DNA from: Promethearchaeota archaeon
Lineage (GTDB): Archaea > Asgardarchaeota > Lokiarchaeia > Sigyniarchaeales > SOKP01
DNA length: 55,413 nt
Reading direction: 5' to 3'
Assembly (NCBI GenBank): GCA_019057795.1
Contig: JAHLWS010000008.1
Coordinates: forward strand, 1 to 55,413
Of this stretch, positions 17,206-25,938 are shown in pieces; position 1 is the stretch's first letter, and each line of letters starts with the position of its first letter. A program made the translations under genes and the position numbers. The notes under the pieces are model-generated. The model was given only the letters and a program-made list of their open reading frames with translations, was not told the DNA's origin and did no database searches.

Positions 17206-17553
17206 TCATAAAGGGTAATTAGAGCGAAATGAAGTTCCTTTTTTTCCTTTAATCAAATCTTTAACGTCCTTTTCGATTAATCTAAAATTATTATCTCCTT
17301 CAACTTTAATTTCATATATTGGTTTAAAATTCTTTTTGTTTTGAGTATCAAGATTATTTTCGAATAAACGGATTAAATAAGAACAAGGTGCATCAATAAT
17401 TGATATTATTATCCACTTCCTATTTTCTTCTTCATTAACATCTTTATAATTAAATTTTACATTTTGTAAAGTGATTTCACATATATTTTCGAATTTTTTA
17501 ATTTTTATTTGATAATTATTTTCCAGTTTTTCTAATGCCACTAAAAGATTCAA
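17206..17553 (-). CDS. Hypothetical protein, about 115 aa
   Basis: I recognise no family. The protein is charged and soluble, with alternating hydrophobic residues suggesting beta strands (WIIISIIDAPCSYLIRLFENN; FKPIYEIKVEGDNNF) and a C-terminal helix plus KGKKGTSFRSNYPL. The assigned start is TTG at 17553. The same frame stays open and coding-like for about 14 more codons upstream (IKAIDDIPDN) to an in-frame TAG, with no ATG, GTG or TTG there. The gene is therefore either 5'-truncated or starts at TTG. A decayed paralog is present at 15723-15884. Confidence 0.5.
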   Translation of the reverse strand: MNLLVALEKLENNYQIKIKKFENICEITLQNVKFNYKDVNEEENRKWIIISIIDAPCSYLIRLFENNLDTQNKKNFKPIYEIKVEGDNNFRLIEKDVKDLIKGKKGTSFRSNYPL

Positions 17554-17753
17554 AACATTATCGGGAATATCATCTATCGCTTTAATATAATCATCCTAAA
17601 ATTATTAATTTAAAAAAATTTCTATACGAACCTATTATGAAAGATTTTCTATATAAATTCAATTTTACAAGTATTCAAATAAATAGGTCGGGAAAAAAGA
17701 ATTGTTATTTAATTTTAAAGTTATTTTGATTAGAAAAAAAAGGCTATTTGTTT

Positions 17754-18470
17754 TTATAACTCACGCCCGATTCCATAATAAATAAAAATTGCCGAGGAGA
17801 TCATTAAAAAAAAAGTAATTACAGCCCACAACGACTTAAAAAGAGGGTCTTGCCACGTGATATAAAGAACTGCCCCATAAAGTATTGAAAATGTCCCGAA
17901 AACACCAATAATAAAGGTTACGAGTTTCTTCTTTAGTATTTTATCTTGAAATGTTTTTATTAAGCGTACTGAATATATCAGTGTTGGTATAACAATACTT
18001 ACTGTAAAAACAATATAAATACACATAGAAAAAGTCCAACTATAAATCGGTCGCCACTCTTCGGTAAATGTAATTCCATTGGGAATAAAAAAAATTAAAC
18101 AATTCACAAAACCGTAAATAATTGTAATAATCAATTGTTTTTTTAATGTAAATACAAATTCAAGCTTCAGTATGCTAACTATAAATGTAAGGATAAAAAT
18201 AGGTGAAATCAGCATTGGATAAACTGTGAAGAAGTAAAGTATTTGTAACAACAACACATTGTCAGGTATAAATGCTGCTATTACAATAAAAATAGCATTA
18301 AATATCAGTCCAGAAGCTGTAAAAAAATAAAACATGCTTAAAGTAATAATGGGACGCGGTCGGTTACGTATTAGTAATTTTACCGCGATAAACAAAAATA
18401 TACATGCTACAATCAACTGCGGGATAAAAATAATTAATAATCTTGACGGATCGGTTGATTGTAATATCAT
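17754..18470 (-). CDS. Seven-transmembrane membrane protein
   Basis: This 238-aa protein has seven hydrophobic segments of 18-22 residues separated by short basic or acidic loops (for example LLIRNRPRPIITLSMFYFF and KTFQDKILKKKLVTFIIG). The layout resembles the 7-TM sensor modules seen at the N terminus of histidine kinases, but here it is stand-alone with no kinase, GGDEF or other output domain. The product should sit in the cytoplasmic membrane. Function is unknown; a receptor role is only an analogy. It is upstream of nothing in the same operon on the minus strand except across a 122-bp gap to the E1-like gene. Confidence 0.65.
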   Translation of the reverse strand: MILQSTDPSRLLIIFIPQLIVACIFLFIAVKLLIRNRPRPIITLSMFYFFTASGLIFNAIFIVIAAFIPDNVLLLQILYFFTVYPMLISPIFILTFIVSILKLEFVFTLKKQLIITIIYGFVNCLIFFIPNGITFTEEWRPIYSWTFSMCIYIVFTVSIVIPTLIYSVRLIKTFQDKILKKKLVTFIIGVFGTFSILYGAVLYITWQDPLFKSLWAVITFFLMISSAIFIYYGIGREL

Positions 18471-18592
18471 TGTTATAACACTACGATTTATTAACCACTT
18501 AGTTAATTTAATATATTATTTCTATTATTAATTGTTCAATCTTTTTATTAAGTATACTAATATGTGAATATAAATTAGATGTTTATTTACAT

Positions 18593-19444
18593 TTAGAATT
18601 TGAAATTTATTGATTCTGATTTAAAATAATCATATCCAATTATCTGGGGGGCAAGAATTATCCTTTTGATTTTAAGAACTCCCGAAAAAATCACCTCAAA
18701 AGTAAGATACGAAGCAGCTATTCTTACTAAAGGAGCCATTGATATAAAAGGAAGCTTTCCTGAAAATATCCCGTCAATAGCACCCTTTTCACGATCATAA
18801 CGCGAGATTATTTCGGGAAACTGTGTCAATTTATCTAGAACCTGTCTTTTAATGTCTATTAAAACCGATTTTGATTGATAAATTTCGGGAATTGTCATTT
18901 TTTTTGTTTTAAAGCCGTAGCAAGTTTCGTAATCCTCGCTTTCAGAAGTAAACCACCACGCCCAGAGGTAAGGTACCGCCCATGCCTCTAGCATTAAAAT
19001 TTTTAATTCTCTACATTTACGCGAAATCAGTATAGAAGCAATAGGATCGTCTAAAGTTAAAGCCACAACGGAAGAGCCCTCTATAATTTTTAATAAATTT
19101 CGCTCGTTAACTTCGTAATACTTACACACATTAATTTCGGGGTTAATATTCTTTAGTAATTTTTCAACTACATCAACTTTGTATTTTCCTATATCTGCTC
19201 TTACGCATACTTGTCTGTTTAGATTAGATTCTTCAAACTTATCGTTATCGCATATAACAAGATTTTCACATCCAGAACGAGCAAGTTGTTCTGTTAGCGG
19301 TCCACCAAGACCTCCTTGACCAAAGATTGTAATCCGAGCTTCACGAAGTTGTTCTTGTTCAAGAAATGTTACGAGTCCGATATTTCTATTAATATGATTC
19401 CAATACGACTGAGACCAATTTTTAGGTCGTTTATCTTCGAACAT
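18593..19444 (-). CDS. E1/ThiF/MoeB-like adenylyltransferase
   Basis: This 283-aa protein is an E1-like adenylating enzyme. It has the nucleotide loop FGQGGLGG at 41-48, the acidic pair at D66/D68 in ICDNDKFEE, the family signature SNLNRQV at 73-79 and DIGKYKVDVV with K87/K89, then LTLDDP at 130-134 at the place of the Mg-binding Asp. The two CxxC zinc pairs of MoeB/ThiF are missing, and no catalytic Cys loop is obvious. Such stand-alone forms activate the C terminus of a small protein or peptide (ThiS, MoaD, ubiquitin-like proteins, or MccA in microcin C synthesis). No ubiquitin-like protein ending in Gly-Gly is nearby. The 151-bp gap to the tandem GNAT gene upstream leaves co-transcription open. 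Confidence 0.8.
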   Translation of the reverse strand: MFEDKRPKNWSQSYWNHINRNIGLVTFLEQEQLREARITIFGQGGLGGPLTEQLARSGCENLVICDNDKFEESNLNRQVCVRADIGKYKVDVVEKLLKNINPEINVCKYYEVNERNLLKIIEGSSVVALTLDDPIASILISRKCRELKILMLEAWAVPYLWAWWFTSESEDYETCYGFKTKKMTIPEIYQSKSVLIDIKRQVLDKLTQFPEIISRYDREKGAIDGIFSGKLPFISMAPLVRIAASYLTFEVIFSGVLKIKRIILAPQIIGYDYFKSESINFKF

Positions 19445-19595
19445 AATAATCTGCTTTTAATGATAAAATAACACATTCCAAGATTTCCTACACTCTTTTG
19501 CAGTTTTGGCTTAATTACTTCCCTTATCCTATAATCTTTGAACTATTTTTCATCGGAGATATGTTATAACATATTTTCCATTTAATAAAAAGAAT

Positions 19596-20843
19596 TTATT
19601 TTTTTCTTATTTCTTTATAGTATTTTATAGTTTTAAGAAACTCTATCGTTTCTGGAATTAACTTGGTATCTTTATTTAATCTTCCTTCGTGATATACAAA
19701 CAAGACCTGGTCTTCAAACAAATTTTTAGCTTTATTGTACTTAAAAGCAGGTACATAGCCTGTTGGTTTAAATCCGGCGTTAAAGAAAATTGTTTGATGT
19801 GCGGGATTATAAGCGGATAAATATGCTTCAAAATAGCGTAGTCTCAATTCCTGAGTTATTGATTTTATCTCTTCTATAAACACATATAACTCCTCTAAAG
19901 TTGAAACTTTATAAACCACTTTTTCTGCGATACAGATATTATCGTAGTGTAAAAATTCAAAGAAAGAATTGGTACCTTTTATCGAAATAGTAATAAGCTC
20001 GTTACCAAACTTGTCTCTTTCAACTTTTCTCTTTAAAAGCGAGTTTATCTTTACTATTTTATGCTTATCCAATTCCGACTCTAAATTATCGTAATTCTTT
20101 ATCGTAGGCAGTTCTAAACTATATTTTTGAAAAGCGTGAAAATAACAGAAAATCGCCTGAGATATTATTTTAGGTTTTTCAGAGCTTCTGTAATTAAATA
20201 GCGCTTTCCGATTGTAAATAATAAATAAGATTTCTGATTCAGAATGGTTAAAAAACATGTCCTTATTAGGAAGAAACGCCGTTGGCTTAAATCCTGCTAA
20301 CTTTGCTAGATATTGGATACTAGAAAAACTTGAGCGAATTTCAGCAAACCAAATGAATATTTGATCTTTAAATTTATACATAGGAGCTATCTCACAGGCG
20401 ATACTTGCAGTGGATATGTCTGCATTATGCTGATAATTCTTTCTAAAGGCGAAACCAAAAAAATTTCCGATTTTATTTTCAAAATCAAGGTGAAGGCCAA
20501 TACAACCTATTGCTTTATCGGGTTTAAATCTAAAAAGTATCCAATAATAATTAGGACTTCTTATCATGCTCCGAATTTCAGAGATATCCTCCATTCTTTT
20601 ATAAGGATAAGTATTTTCGTAAACTTCCTTGAAGATATTTGTGATTTCCTCTGCGTCCTCTTCTGTGGCAAACTTTAATGAGGGAATTCTCTTTCCGTTC
20701 CTTATGGAGTTTTCAAATTCATACCCTTTTTCTAAATCCATTTCCCTTGAGTAACGATATTTGTTGAGCATATCCTCAATAGTAATGATATCCTCTTTAG
20801 ATTTAGAAACACTTTTAGAAAACAATATTAAATGGTCATCCAT
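19596..20843 (-). CDS. Tandem GNAT-domain acetyltransferase-like protein
   Basis: This is a 415-aa protein with two GNAT-like halves. The first (about residues 55-215) starts SLKFATEEDAEEITNIFKEVYENTYP, a typical GNAT alpha1 region, and continues through AIGCIGLHLDF. The second (about 290-395) ends in a segment, AYNPAHQTIFFNAGFKPTGYVPAF, typical of the GNAT C-terminal alpha4/beta7 region; a similar YLAKLAGFKPTAFLPN closes the first half. The RxxGxG acetyl-CoA loop is not clear in either half, so the cofactor use is uncertain. It may acylate a small molecule, peptide or protein. It lies upstream of the E1-like gene on the same strand. Confidence 0.6.
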   Translation of the reverse strand: MDDHLILFSKSVSKSKEDIITIEDMLNKYRYSREMDLEKGYEFENSIRNGKRIPSLKFATEEDAEEITNIFKEVYENTYPYKRMEDISEIRSMIRSPNYYWILFRFKPDKAIGCIGLHLDFENKIGNFFGFAFRKNYQHNADISTASIACEIAPMYKFKDQIFIWFAEIRSSFSSIQYLAKLAGFKPTAFLPNKDMFFNHSESEILFIIYNRKALFNYRSSEKPKIISQAIFCYFHAFQKYSLELPTIKNYDNLESELDKHKIVKINSLLKRKVERDKFGNELITISIKGTNSFFEFLHYDNICIAEKVVYKVSTLEELYVFIEEIKSITQELRLRYFEAYLSAYNPAHQTIFFNAGFKPTGYVPAFKYNKAKNLFEDQVLFVYHEGRLNKDTKLIPETIEFLKTIKYYKEIRKK

Positions 20844-21383
20844 GAACTACTTAACATTATTATTATTTTATTATTAAATTTATGGAATATATGGAAGATA
20901 ACTTATTATGACAACTTATAAAGGAAAAATTTTATAGGTTTAAATTTTTCTCCAAATTTGTTTTATAAACAGTAATTACGATTTTTTTAATACTATTTAT
21001 TGGAATATTAATTAAAATTTGGAAGGTATTCCCATATGTCATTAGATATATCCCTAATTTTAAGCTTATATGGCGTTTAATAACCTTGCTCTTAATTGCC
21101 ATTTCAGAATTTTTAATTTATTAGGGAATAGGATTAAATTTATAATTCAACTCTAAAGCCATAATTCAAAACATTTCTCATAAAGTTTTCTTTTTTGTAA
21201 AAATTCGGCTTGGAAAGAAAACCCATGAAAATTATTGTTTTAATTAAATAGCTCCTTTTTTAATAGTTCGAAGTTTGAGTAAAGTTCACGATTCGAAACT
21301 ATTAATAGCATCATACTTATCAGATACTAAAAGAAATGGAATTTAAGTATTTAGAATCAAATTATTAGGAGTTTTGAAAAAAT
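20844..21383. other. 540-bp divergent intergenic region
   Basis: The region separates the tandem-GNAT gene (minus) from the MFS gene (plus). No ORF or RNA gene with clear support was seen; it is AT-rich with scattered stops. It contains an imperfect inverted repeat at 21265-21303 related to the peptide-cluster operator. Confidence 0.4.
21265..21303. promoter_or_regulatory. Imperfect inverted repeat upstream of the MFS gene
   Basis: AGTTCGAAGTTTG on the left and TTCGAAACT on the right form an imperfect dyad. CGAAGTTTG at 21269-21277 differs by one base from CGAAGTTCG in the operator at 14824-14832. It lies 81-119 nt before the ATG at 21384. Confidence 0.35.
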
Positions 21384-22679
21384 ATGGAAGAATTAACTAC
21401 GAAAAAAACGTTTAGGCATTACCTTTATTTTATGTTTGGGCAACAGTTTTCGCTGTAGGGCTCAGGAATTGTTGGATTTGTAATAGCGTGGTGGATTACG
21501 ATTGAAACACAGAGTGCTATATTTCTTTCAATCGCAGTATTTTTAATATTTTTACCTCAAGTTATTGTTTCGCCATTCGCAGGCGTTTTAGCTGATAGGA
21601 TGAACCGTAAAACGATAATCTTTATGGTAGATTCTCTTCAAGCGGTTTTAACATTTGTTCTGTTTCTATTTTTCTTTATAGGATATATTAATATTTTGAT
21701 GATATTTGTAATACATACTTTGCGCAGCGTTCTTTTTGCGTTTCAGGTACCAGCATTTCAAGCGATTATTCCATCCATGGTCCCAAAAGAAAGATTACCT
21801 CGAATTAATGGACTAAATTTTCTTATTTCGGGAGTAGTTTTTATAATAGGGCCCTTATTATCGGCAATACTTTTATAGTTGTTTCCAATAACATTTATCT
21901 TTTTAATCGATGTTCTAACCTTCGTTATTGCGCTTATTCCGTTGCTATTAATAACAATCCCCAATGAAGCGAAATCCTTGAAGGAGTCAGAATCAGAGAA
22001 GAAATCGTTTACAAGAGAATTTAAGGAAGGCTTTATTGTCGTAAAAGCAGTACCAGGTCTCTTAAGCATGATAGTATTTGCTATGATTTTTAACTTCATA
22101 AATAGACCTTTTAATGTATTATGGCCTTACTTTATAAACATAACCCATGATGGAACAGCGCTTAATTTGGCGTTACTTTTTGGTTCTATGCAGATAGGAA
22201 GACTGCTTGGTTCTTTAATTACATCAATCAAAAAAGAGTGGAATCATAAGATCAAAATTAATTTAATTGGAGTAACGATATTTTTTGCCGCGTATTTACT
22301 AATAAGTTTTGCACCCTATCAATCGTTTAATTTAATGATGATTGGTGGATTCCTCGGTGCCATAATCTTTCCAATAACAGTAGCTACCTATTTAACGATA
22401 TTACAAACAGTAGTTCCTTCGGACAAAATAGGAAGGGTTATGTCAATAGATCATACGATATCTATGGCAATAGCACCTATTGGTGCTCTAATGGCGGGGC
22501 CTATGGCGGATTTAATGGGAATAAATACTCTTTTTATTATTTGCGCTTTTATAGGGATAATTTATCCCGTTCTCTTATGGTTTTTCACAAAGATTAGATA
22601 TCTCGAATATCCTCAAGAAAAGAAAATAGAAGTTGTGCGTAAACAAGAAATTATTGAATTAAAAGCTCAAGAAGCTTAA
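21384..22679 (+). pseudogene. MFS exporter gene with two in-frame TAG codons
   Basis: A single frame of 432 codons runs from ATG 21384 to TAA 22679, broken only by TAG at 21456-21458 (codon 25) and at 21876-21878 (codon 165). The conceptual product is a full-length permease of the MFS_3/EntS-like group. It begins with FRHYLYFMFGQQFSL, has motif A LADRMNRKT, about 12 hydrophobic helices and a charged C terminus. Both stops lie in or beside helices where Leu (TTG) or Trp (TGG) would need one base change. No frameshift is present, so it is recently inactivated, read through, or miscalled. The second TAG is followed by TTG, which could start a C-terminal half. The upstream dyad at 21265-21303 suggests regulation. 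Confidence 0.7.
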
Positions 22680-22691
22680 TTTTTTTTTTTT
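22680..22691 (+). terminator. Oligo-T terminator after the MFS gene
   Basis: Twelve T directly abut the stop codon, in the form expected of archaeal intrinsic termination. Confidence 0.5.
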
Positions 22692-22756
22692 ATTTTAATT
22701 TTAATCTAAAAATCTGGTTAAATAATTTTTTATAAGACTATAGTAATAATTATACT

Positions 22757-23563
22757 ATGGAAGAAAACAAAGTAGAGGGAAAAGCAAATTCCGATTTTGA
22801 GCAGAAAAAAGGGCAAGTTGTGGAACTTCCCATTTTAGACTTCCTCAAAATTAATTTTATTAGCTTCTTGGTTCCTCTTTATGCATGTTTAGGGCTTTTT
22901 TTACTATTTGAATACGGTTTTATTATCTATTTTTCAATTCCACAAATAATTCATTTCTTAATACTCCCTGGTTTCCTATTATTTCTTTATTTTCTTTATC
23001 TTATTTTATTAATTGAGTTCACAGCATTATGGGTTCAACGATGGAGTAAAAGGTCTCCTCCCAAAGAAGGAGTTTTCAAACGGGTTTTAGACGATGTTAA
23101 TAGCGAAGAAGGAAAGATGATGAAGTATTACCACAAAAGAGGATTCATAATAAAATATCCGATGTGGTTGACTTCCAAATCGCCTTTTCCTTGGCTCGTG
23201 AATCGCACGCTAAGAAGGATCAGTCATAATAAAATCGGAAAGAACGTAATTTATTGCGATTCCTACGTAGGTTTAGAATTCACAGATTTAGGAGATAACG
23301 TCTTCTTCTACCCTACATCTGCATTGTCGAGTCACGCCGTCAATACGATCTTTGGAAAGATAAGTATGATGGAAATAAAACTTGGAAAAAACACGACGTT
23401 CTATCCTGGAATAATTGCCGGTCCCAACGCTTTAACAAAGGATAATAATGTTATCTTTCCAAATACGGTATTACATAAAAATTGGAGAGGGAAACCAGAT
23501 AAATATTATTACCAAGGAAGCCCCGGAAGACCCATAGAAATCAACCATTTGGAAAAAAGATAA
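22757..23563 (+). CDS. Membrane-anchored left-handed beta-helix (hexapeptide) protein
   Basis: This 268-aa protein has two hydrophobic hairpin segments near residues 33-57 and 63-95 that should anchor it in the membrane. A soluble C-terminal domain follows (about 150-268), with repeating turns such as IGKNVIYCDSYVGLEFTDLG, IKLGKNTTFYPGIIAG and NNVIFPNTVLHKNWRG. This periodic I/V-G-x-x-x pattern is that of hexapeptide left-handed beta-helix acyltransferases. The final KYYYQGSPGRPI is also typical of sugar or amino-acid O-/N-acyltransferases. The catalytic His usually found in acetyltransferases is not securely placed (H195 and H238 are candidates). It may modify a lipid, sugar or peptide at the membrane. 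Confidence 0.6.
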   Translation: MEENKVEGKANSDFEQKKGQVVELPILDFLKINFISFLVPLYACLGLFLLFEYGFIIYFSIPQIIHFLILPGFLLFLYFLYLILLIEFTALWVQRWSKRSPPKEGVFKRVLDDVNSEEGKMMKYYHKRGFIIKYPMWLTSKSPFPWLVNRTLRRISHNKIGKNVIYCDSYVGLEFTDLGDNVFFYPTSALSSHAVNTIFGKISMMEIKLGKNTTFYPGIIAGPNALTKDNNVIFPNTVLHKNWRGKPDKYYYQGSPGRPIEINHLEKR

Positions 23564-23589
23564 AATTTTTCTTACAATTTTATTTTAAA

Positions 23590-25089
23590 TTAAGATGATT
23601 GTATAGTTTCAATTTTTGGGAATTTTCCATGCTTTTGCAAGAATTCTCGATAGGAATTCACCTTATCTAAAACAGAACCCGCAAGTTCTAACGATTCGAA
23701 AACAGGAACATTGCGATTTAACAATTTTAGCTTAAATTTGTATCGACTTTTATACGCTTCGAATCCTTCGTTTATTTTTAACATAACGCAATACATTGGT
23801 TTTGTACACGCGCTTTTTGCTTTAGAAATGTATCTTATAAATTCTCTGTTTAAATCGAGCCCTTTATACCCCAATTCATCTAAAATTTCCTCAAACCCTC
23901 CAAATCTTTCGGGATCTTTAACAAAGATAATAGAAGAAATGTTAGGGTCTTTATCTAGCGCTAAAATTGTACGATAATAGGTGTTTGGTTGGATTCCCAT
24001 TCCGCCTAGATCTATTGGATTTGTTAAGTTAGTATTTACATCTGGGATGAATCTTTTCATTTTATTCATTGTCTTCTCTGATAATTGGGGTATTTTTAAA
24101 TTATATTTTTCTAATATGTCTATTGCCTCAATCGTGGAACCACCACCAATTCCAATCGCCCCTACATTGCGCGTGTTTGGTAAGCGAGTTAAATTAAAGG
24201 CAGAAGCTAGCGCGGCAAGCTCGTTTGAATTACTTGCTATACAACTACCTGTTTGCTTCCCTACTGCCTTCCAAATTTCATTGTTCCCGGCTAAACCTCC
24301 AGTGTGAGATAAAATTGCTTTCTTTGTTGCCTCGCCATATCCGGCCCTCCAAAGAATTACGGGTTTCCTATTTAAATTACATTTCTTAACTATTTCCATA
24401 AATTTCCGTCCCTGTTCGATTGATCTCAAGTTCTCAATGTATAAACCAATAATTTTGGTGTGTTCGTCAGTTAAGAAATATTCTAAAAATTCTACTGGAG
24501 ATAAATCTAACGAATTACCGATTGAAATCGATTTTGAGGTATATAATCCATATGAAACGATAAGCTGAGAGATATTTTGAGCAATTCCACCAGATTGAAA
24601 TATTCCACCAAAGTTACCTGATTTTCTGGATTGCTCAAAAGCGAAATAGAGCCCTCCTTTTGGATTGTATACGCCGATACAGTTAGGTCCTATAATTCGG
24701 ATGTTATATTTTCGAGCAACTTGTATTGTTTGGTTTTCCAGCGACTGGTTTCCTACTTCGCGGAAACCGGAAGAGAAAATGGTGCAAAAAGGGACATTTC
24801 TCTGACCGATCTCCTCCAATAATTTAGGAACCAGACGTGAAGGGACGGCTAATATGACGTAATCGATGGGTTCCGAAATATCTAAAATAGAGTTATAGAC
24901 TTTATGACCTAAGAGCTCTTTTCCAGCTAATCGAGGATTAAATAAATACATCGGTCCTCGAAACTTATCTTTCATTGCCCGGACGAAAAAGCCACCCCCT
25001 GCTGGATCCCAGCTCGCTCCAATAATTCCAATAGATCTTGGAAAGAATAATCTATTAAAATCAATTTTTGATTCTTGTAATGTAGACAT
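23590..25089 (-). CDS. ADP-forming acyl-CoA synthetase alpha-like protein
   Basis: This 499-aa protein starts with a CoA-binding Rossmann domain (RSIGIIGASWDPAGGG near 18-33; VILAVPSRLVPKLLEEIG). Two succinyl-CoA-ligase-like domains follow. The phosphohistidine is H262 in ILSHTGGLAG, the swinging catalytic histidine of ADP-forming acetyl-/acyl-CoA synthetases. These enzymes make ATP from acyl-CoA plus ADP and Pi, or activate acids in reverse. The ATP-grasp beta subunit is missing here; it could be encoded elsewhere. The length fits an alpha subunit. The product is cytosolic and the gene is transcribed alone. Confidence 0.8.
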   Translation of the reverse strand: MSTLQESKIDFNRLFFPRSIGIIGASWDPAGGGFFVRAMKDKFRGPMYLFNPRLAGKELLGHKVYNSILDISEPIDYVILAVPSRLVPKLLEEIGQRNVPFCTIFSSGFREVGNQSLENQTIQVARKYNIRIIGPNCIGVYNPKGGLYFAFEQSRKSGNFGGIFQSGGIAQNISQLIVSYGLYTSKSISIGNSLDLSPVEFLEYFLTDEHTKIIGLYIENLRSIEQGRKFMEIVKKCNLNRKPVILWRAGYGEATKKAILSHTGGLAGNNEIWKAVGKQTGSCIASNSNELAALASAFNLTRLPNTRNVGAIGIGGGSTIEAIDILEKYNLKIPQLSEKTMNKMKRFIPDVNTNLTNPIDLGGMGIQPNTYYRTILALDKDPNISSIIFVKDPERFGGFEEILDELGYKGLDLNREFIRYISKAKSACTKPMYCVMLKINEGFEAYKSRYKFKLKLLNRNVPVFESLELAGSVLDKVNSYREFLQKHGKFPKIETIQSS

Positions 25090-25193
25090 ATAAAAACAGC
25101 TTAAAATTACTTCTAATAATAGGTTTAATAATAATTTTTAACTAAAATATTTTATTATGGCTTAACGGGGAAATTATCTTTCATGAAAAAATA

Positions 25194-25919
25194 TCAGGCG
25201 ACTCTTCCTAGTAATTCATTGGCCATTGAAATATCATCAGTAAAAATTCCATCGACCCCAAGTTCTATTAAACGCTCCATAACATCCTTATCGTTTACCG
25301 TCCAAACATTGACTTTAAGATTGTTATCATGAGCAAAATCTACGATTTCTTTATCAGCTATATTATAATGTGGATGAATTGCGTAAAATTTTTTATCAAT
25401 TGCTTTTAAAATTTTTCTTTTAATTTGGCTAACTCGCACAAGTTCTGCGGGTAACAAAAAACCTAGCTTTAATTTAGGCTCTAAATTTTTCAACTTCACT
25501 AACTCGTCAAATGCAAAACAGCTAACAATTGAAGTATTTACAAGATTTTCTTCTTTTAAAAGTTTAATTAATTTCTCAAGTAGACCACTCGATTTAATTT
25601 CTATTTGCAAACCCACTTTCTCTTTTGCAACTTTTATTAATTCTAATAAAGTAGGGATTTTTTCGCCTTCGCCTGCATTTAATTTTTTAATTTCTTCCAA
25701 AGTCATATCTTTAATCAATCCTTGGACGCCTGTAGTGCTTAAGGTATCTGAATCGTGAATTATGACAATTTCGCCATCTTTAGTTTTATGTATATCAAAT
25801 TCTACCATATCAGCTTTTAATTCAATTGCTTTCATAAAAGCCTTTAACGTGTTTTCAGGAGCGATCGCGCTTGCGCCTTTATGTCCAATTATTAAAATAT
25901 CTTTTTTTTTTATTGTCAT
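25194..25919 (-). CDS. Glycerophosphodiester phosphodiesterase
   Basis: This 241-aa protein is a complete GDPD TIM barrel. The catalytic H13 is in GHKGASAIAPENT, metal ligands E40 and D42 are in MVEFDIHKTKDG, and the second catalytic H55 is in IVIIHD. It hydrolyses glycerophosphodiesters to sn-glycerol-3-phosphate and an alcohol. There is no signal peptide, so it is cytosolic, like bacterial UgpQ. A closely related copy is immediately upstream, 19 bp away on the same strand. The two probably form an operon, possibly for turnover of ether-lipid head groups; that substrate is an inference. Confidence 0.88.
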   Translation of the reverse strand: MTIKKKDILIIGHKGASAIAPENTLKAFMKAIELKADMVEFDIHKTKDGEIVIIHDSDTLSTTGVQGLIKDMTLEEIKKLNAGEGEKIPTLLELIKVAKEKVGLQIEIKSSGLLEKLIKLLKEENLVNTSIVSCFAFDELVKLKNLEPKLKLGFLLPAELVRVSQIKRKILKAIDKKFYAIHPHYNIADKEIVDFAHDNNLKVNVWTVNDKDVMERLIELGVDGIFTDDISMANELLGRVA

Positions 25920-25938
25920 TAATATATTCCCCTAGAAT

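Noticed and set aside
21456..21878. Pyrrolysine at the MFS TAG codons
   Set aside because: TAG is a normal stop in several intact genes here and no PYLIS-like element is evident, so recoding is not claimed, only listed as testable.
21758..22099. Minus-strand frame in the MFS gene
   Set aside because: It is antisense to the transmembrane frame, which continues through both TAG codons.
23711..24822. Plus-strand frames inside the acyl-CoA synthetase gene
   Set aside because: They overlap the strong CoA-binding and phosphohistidine motifs on the other strand.
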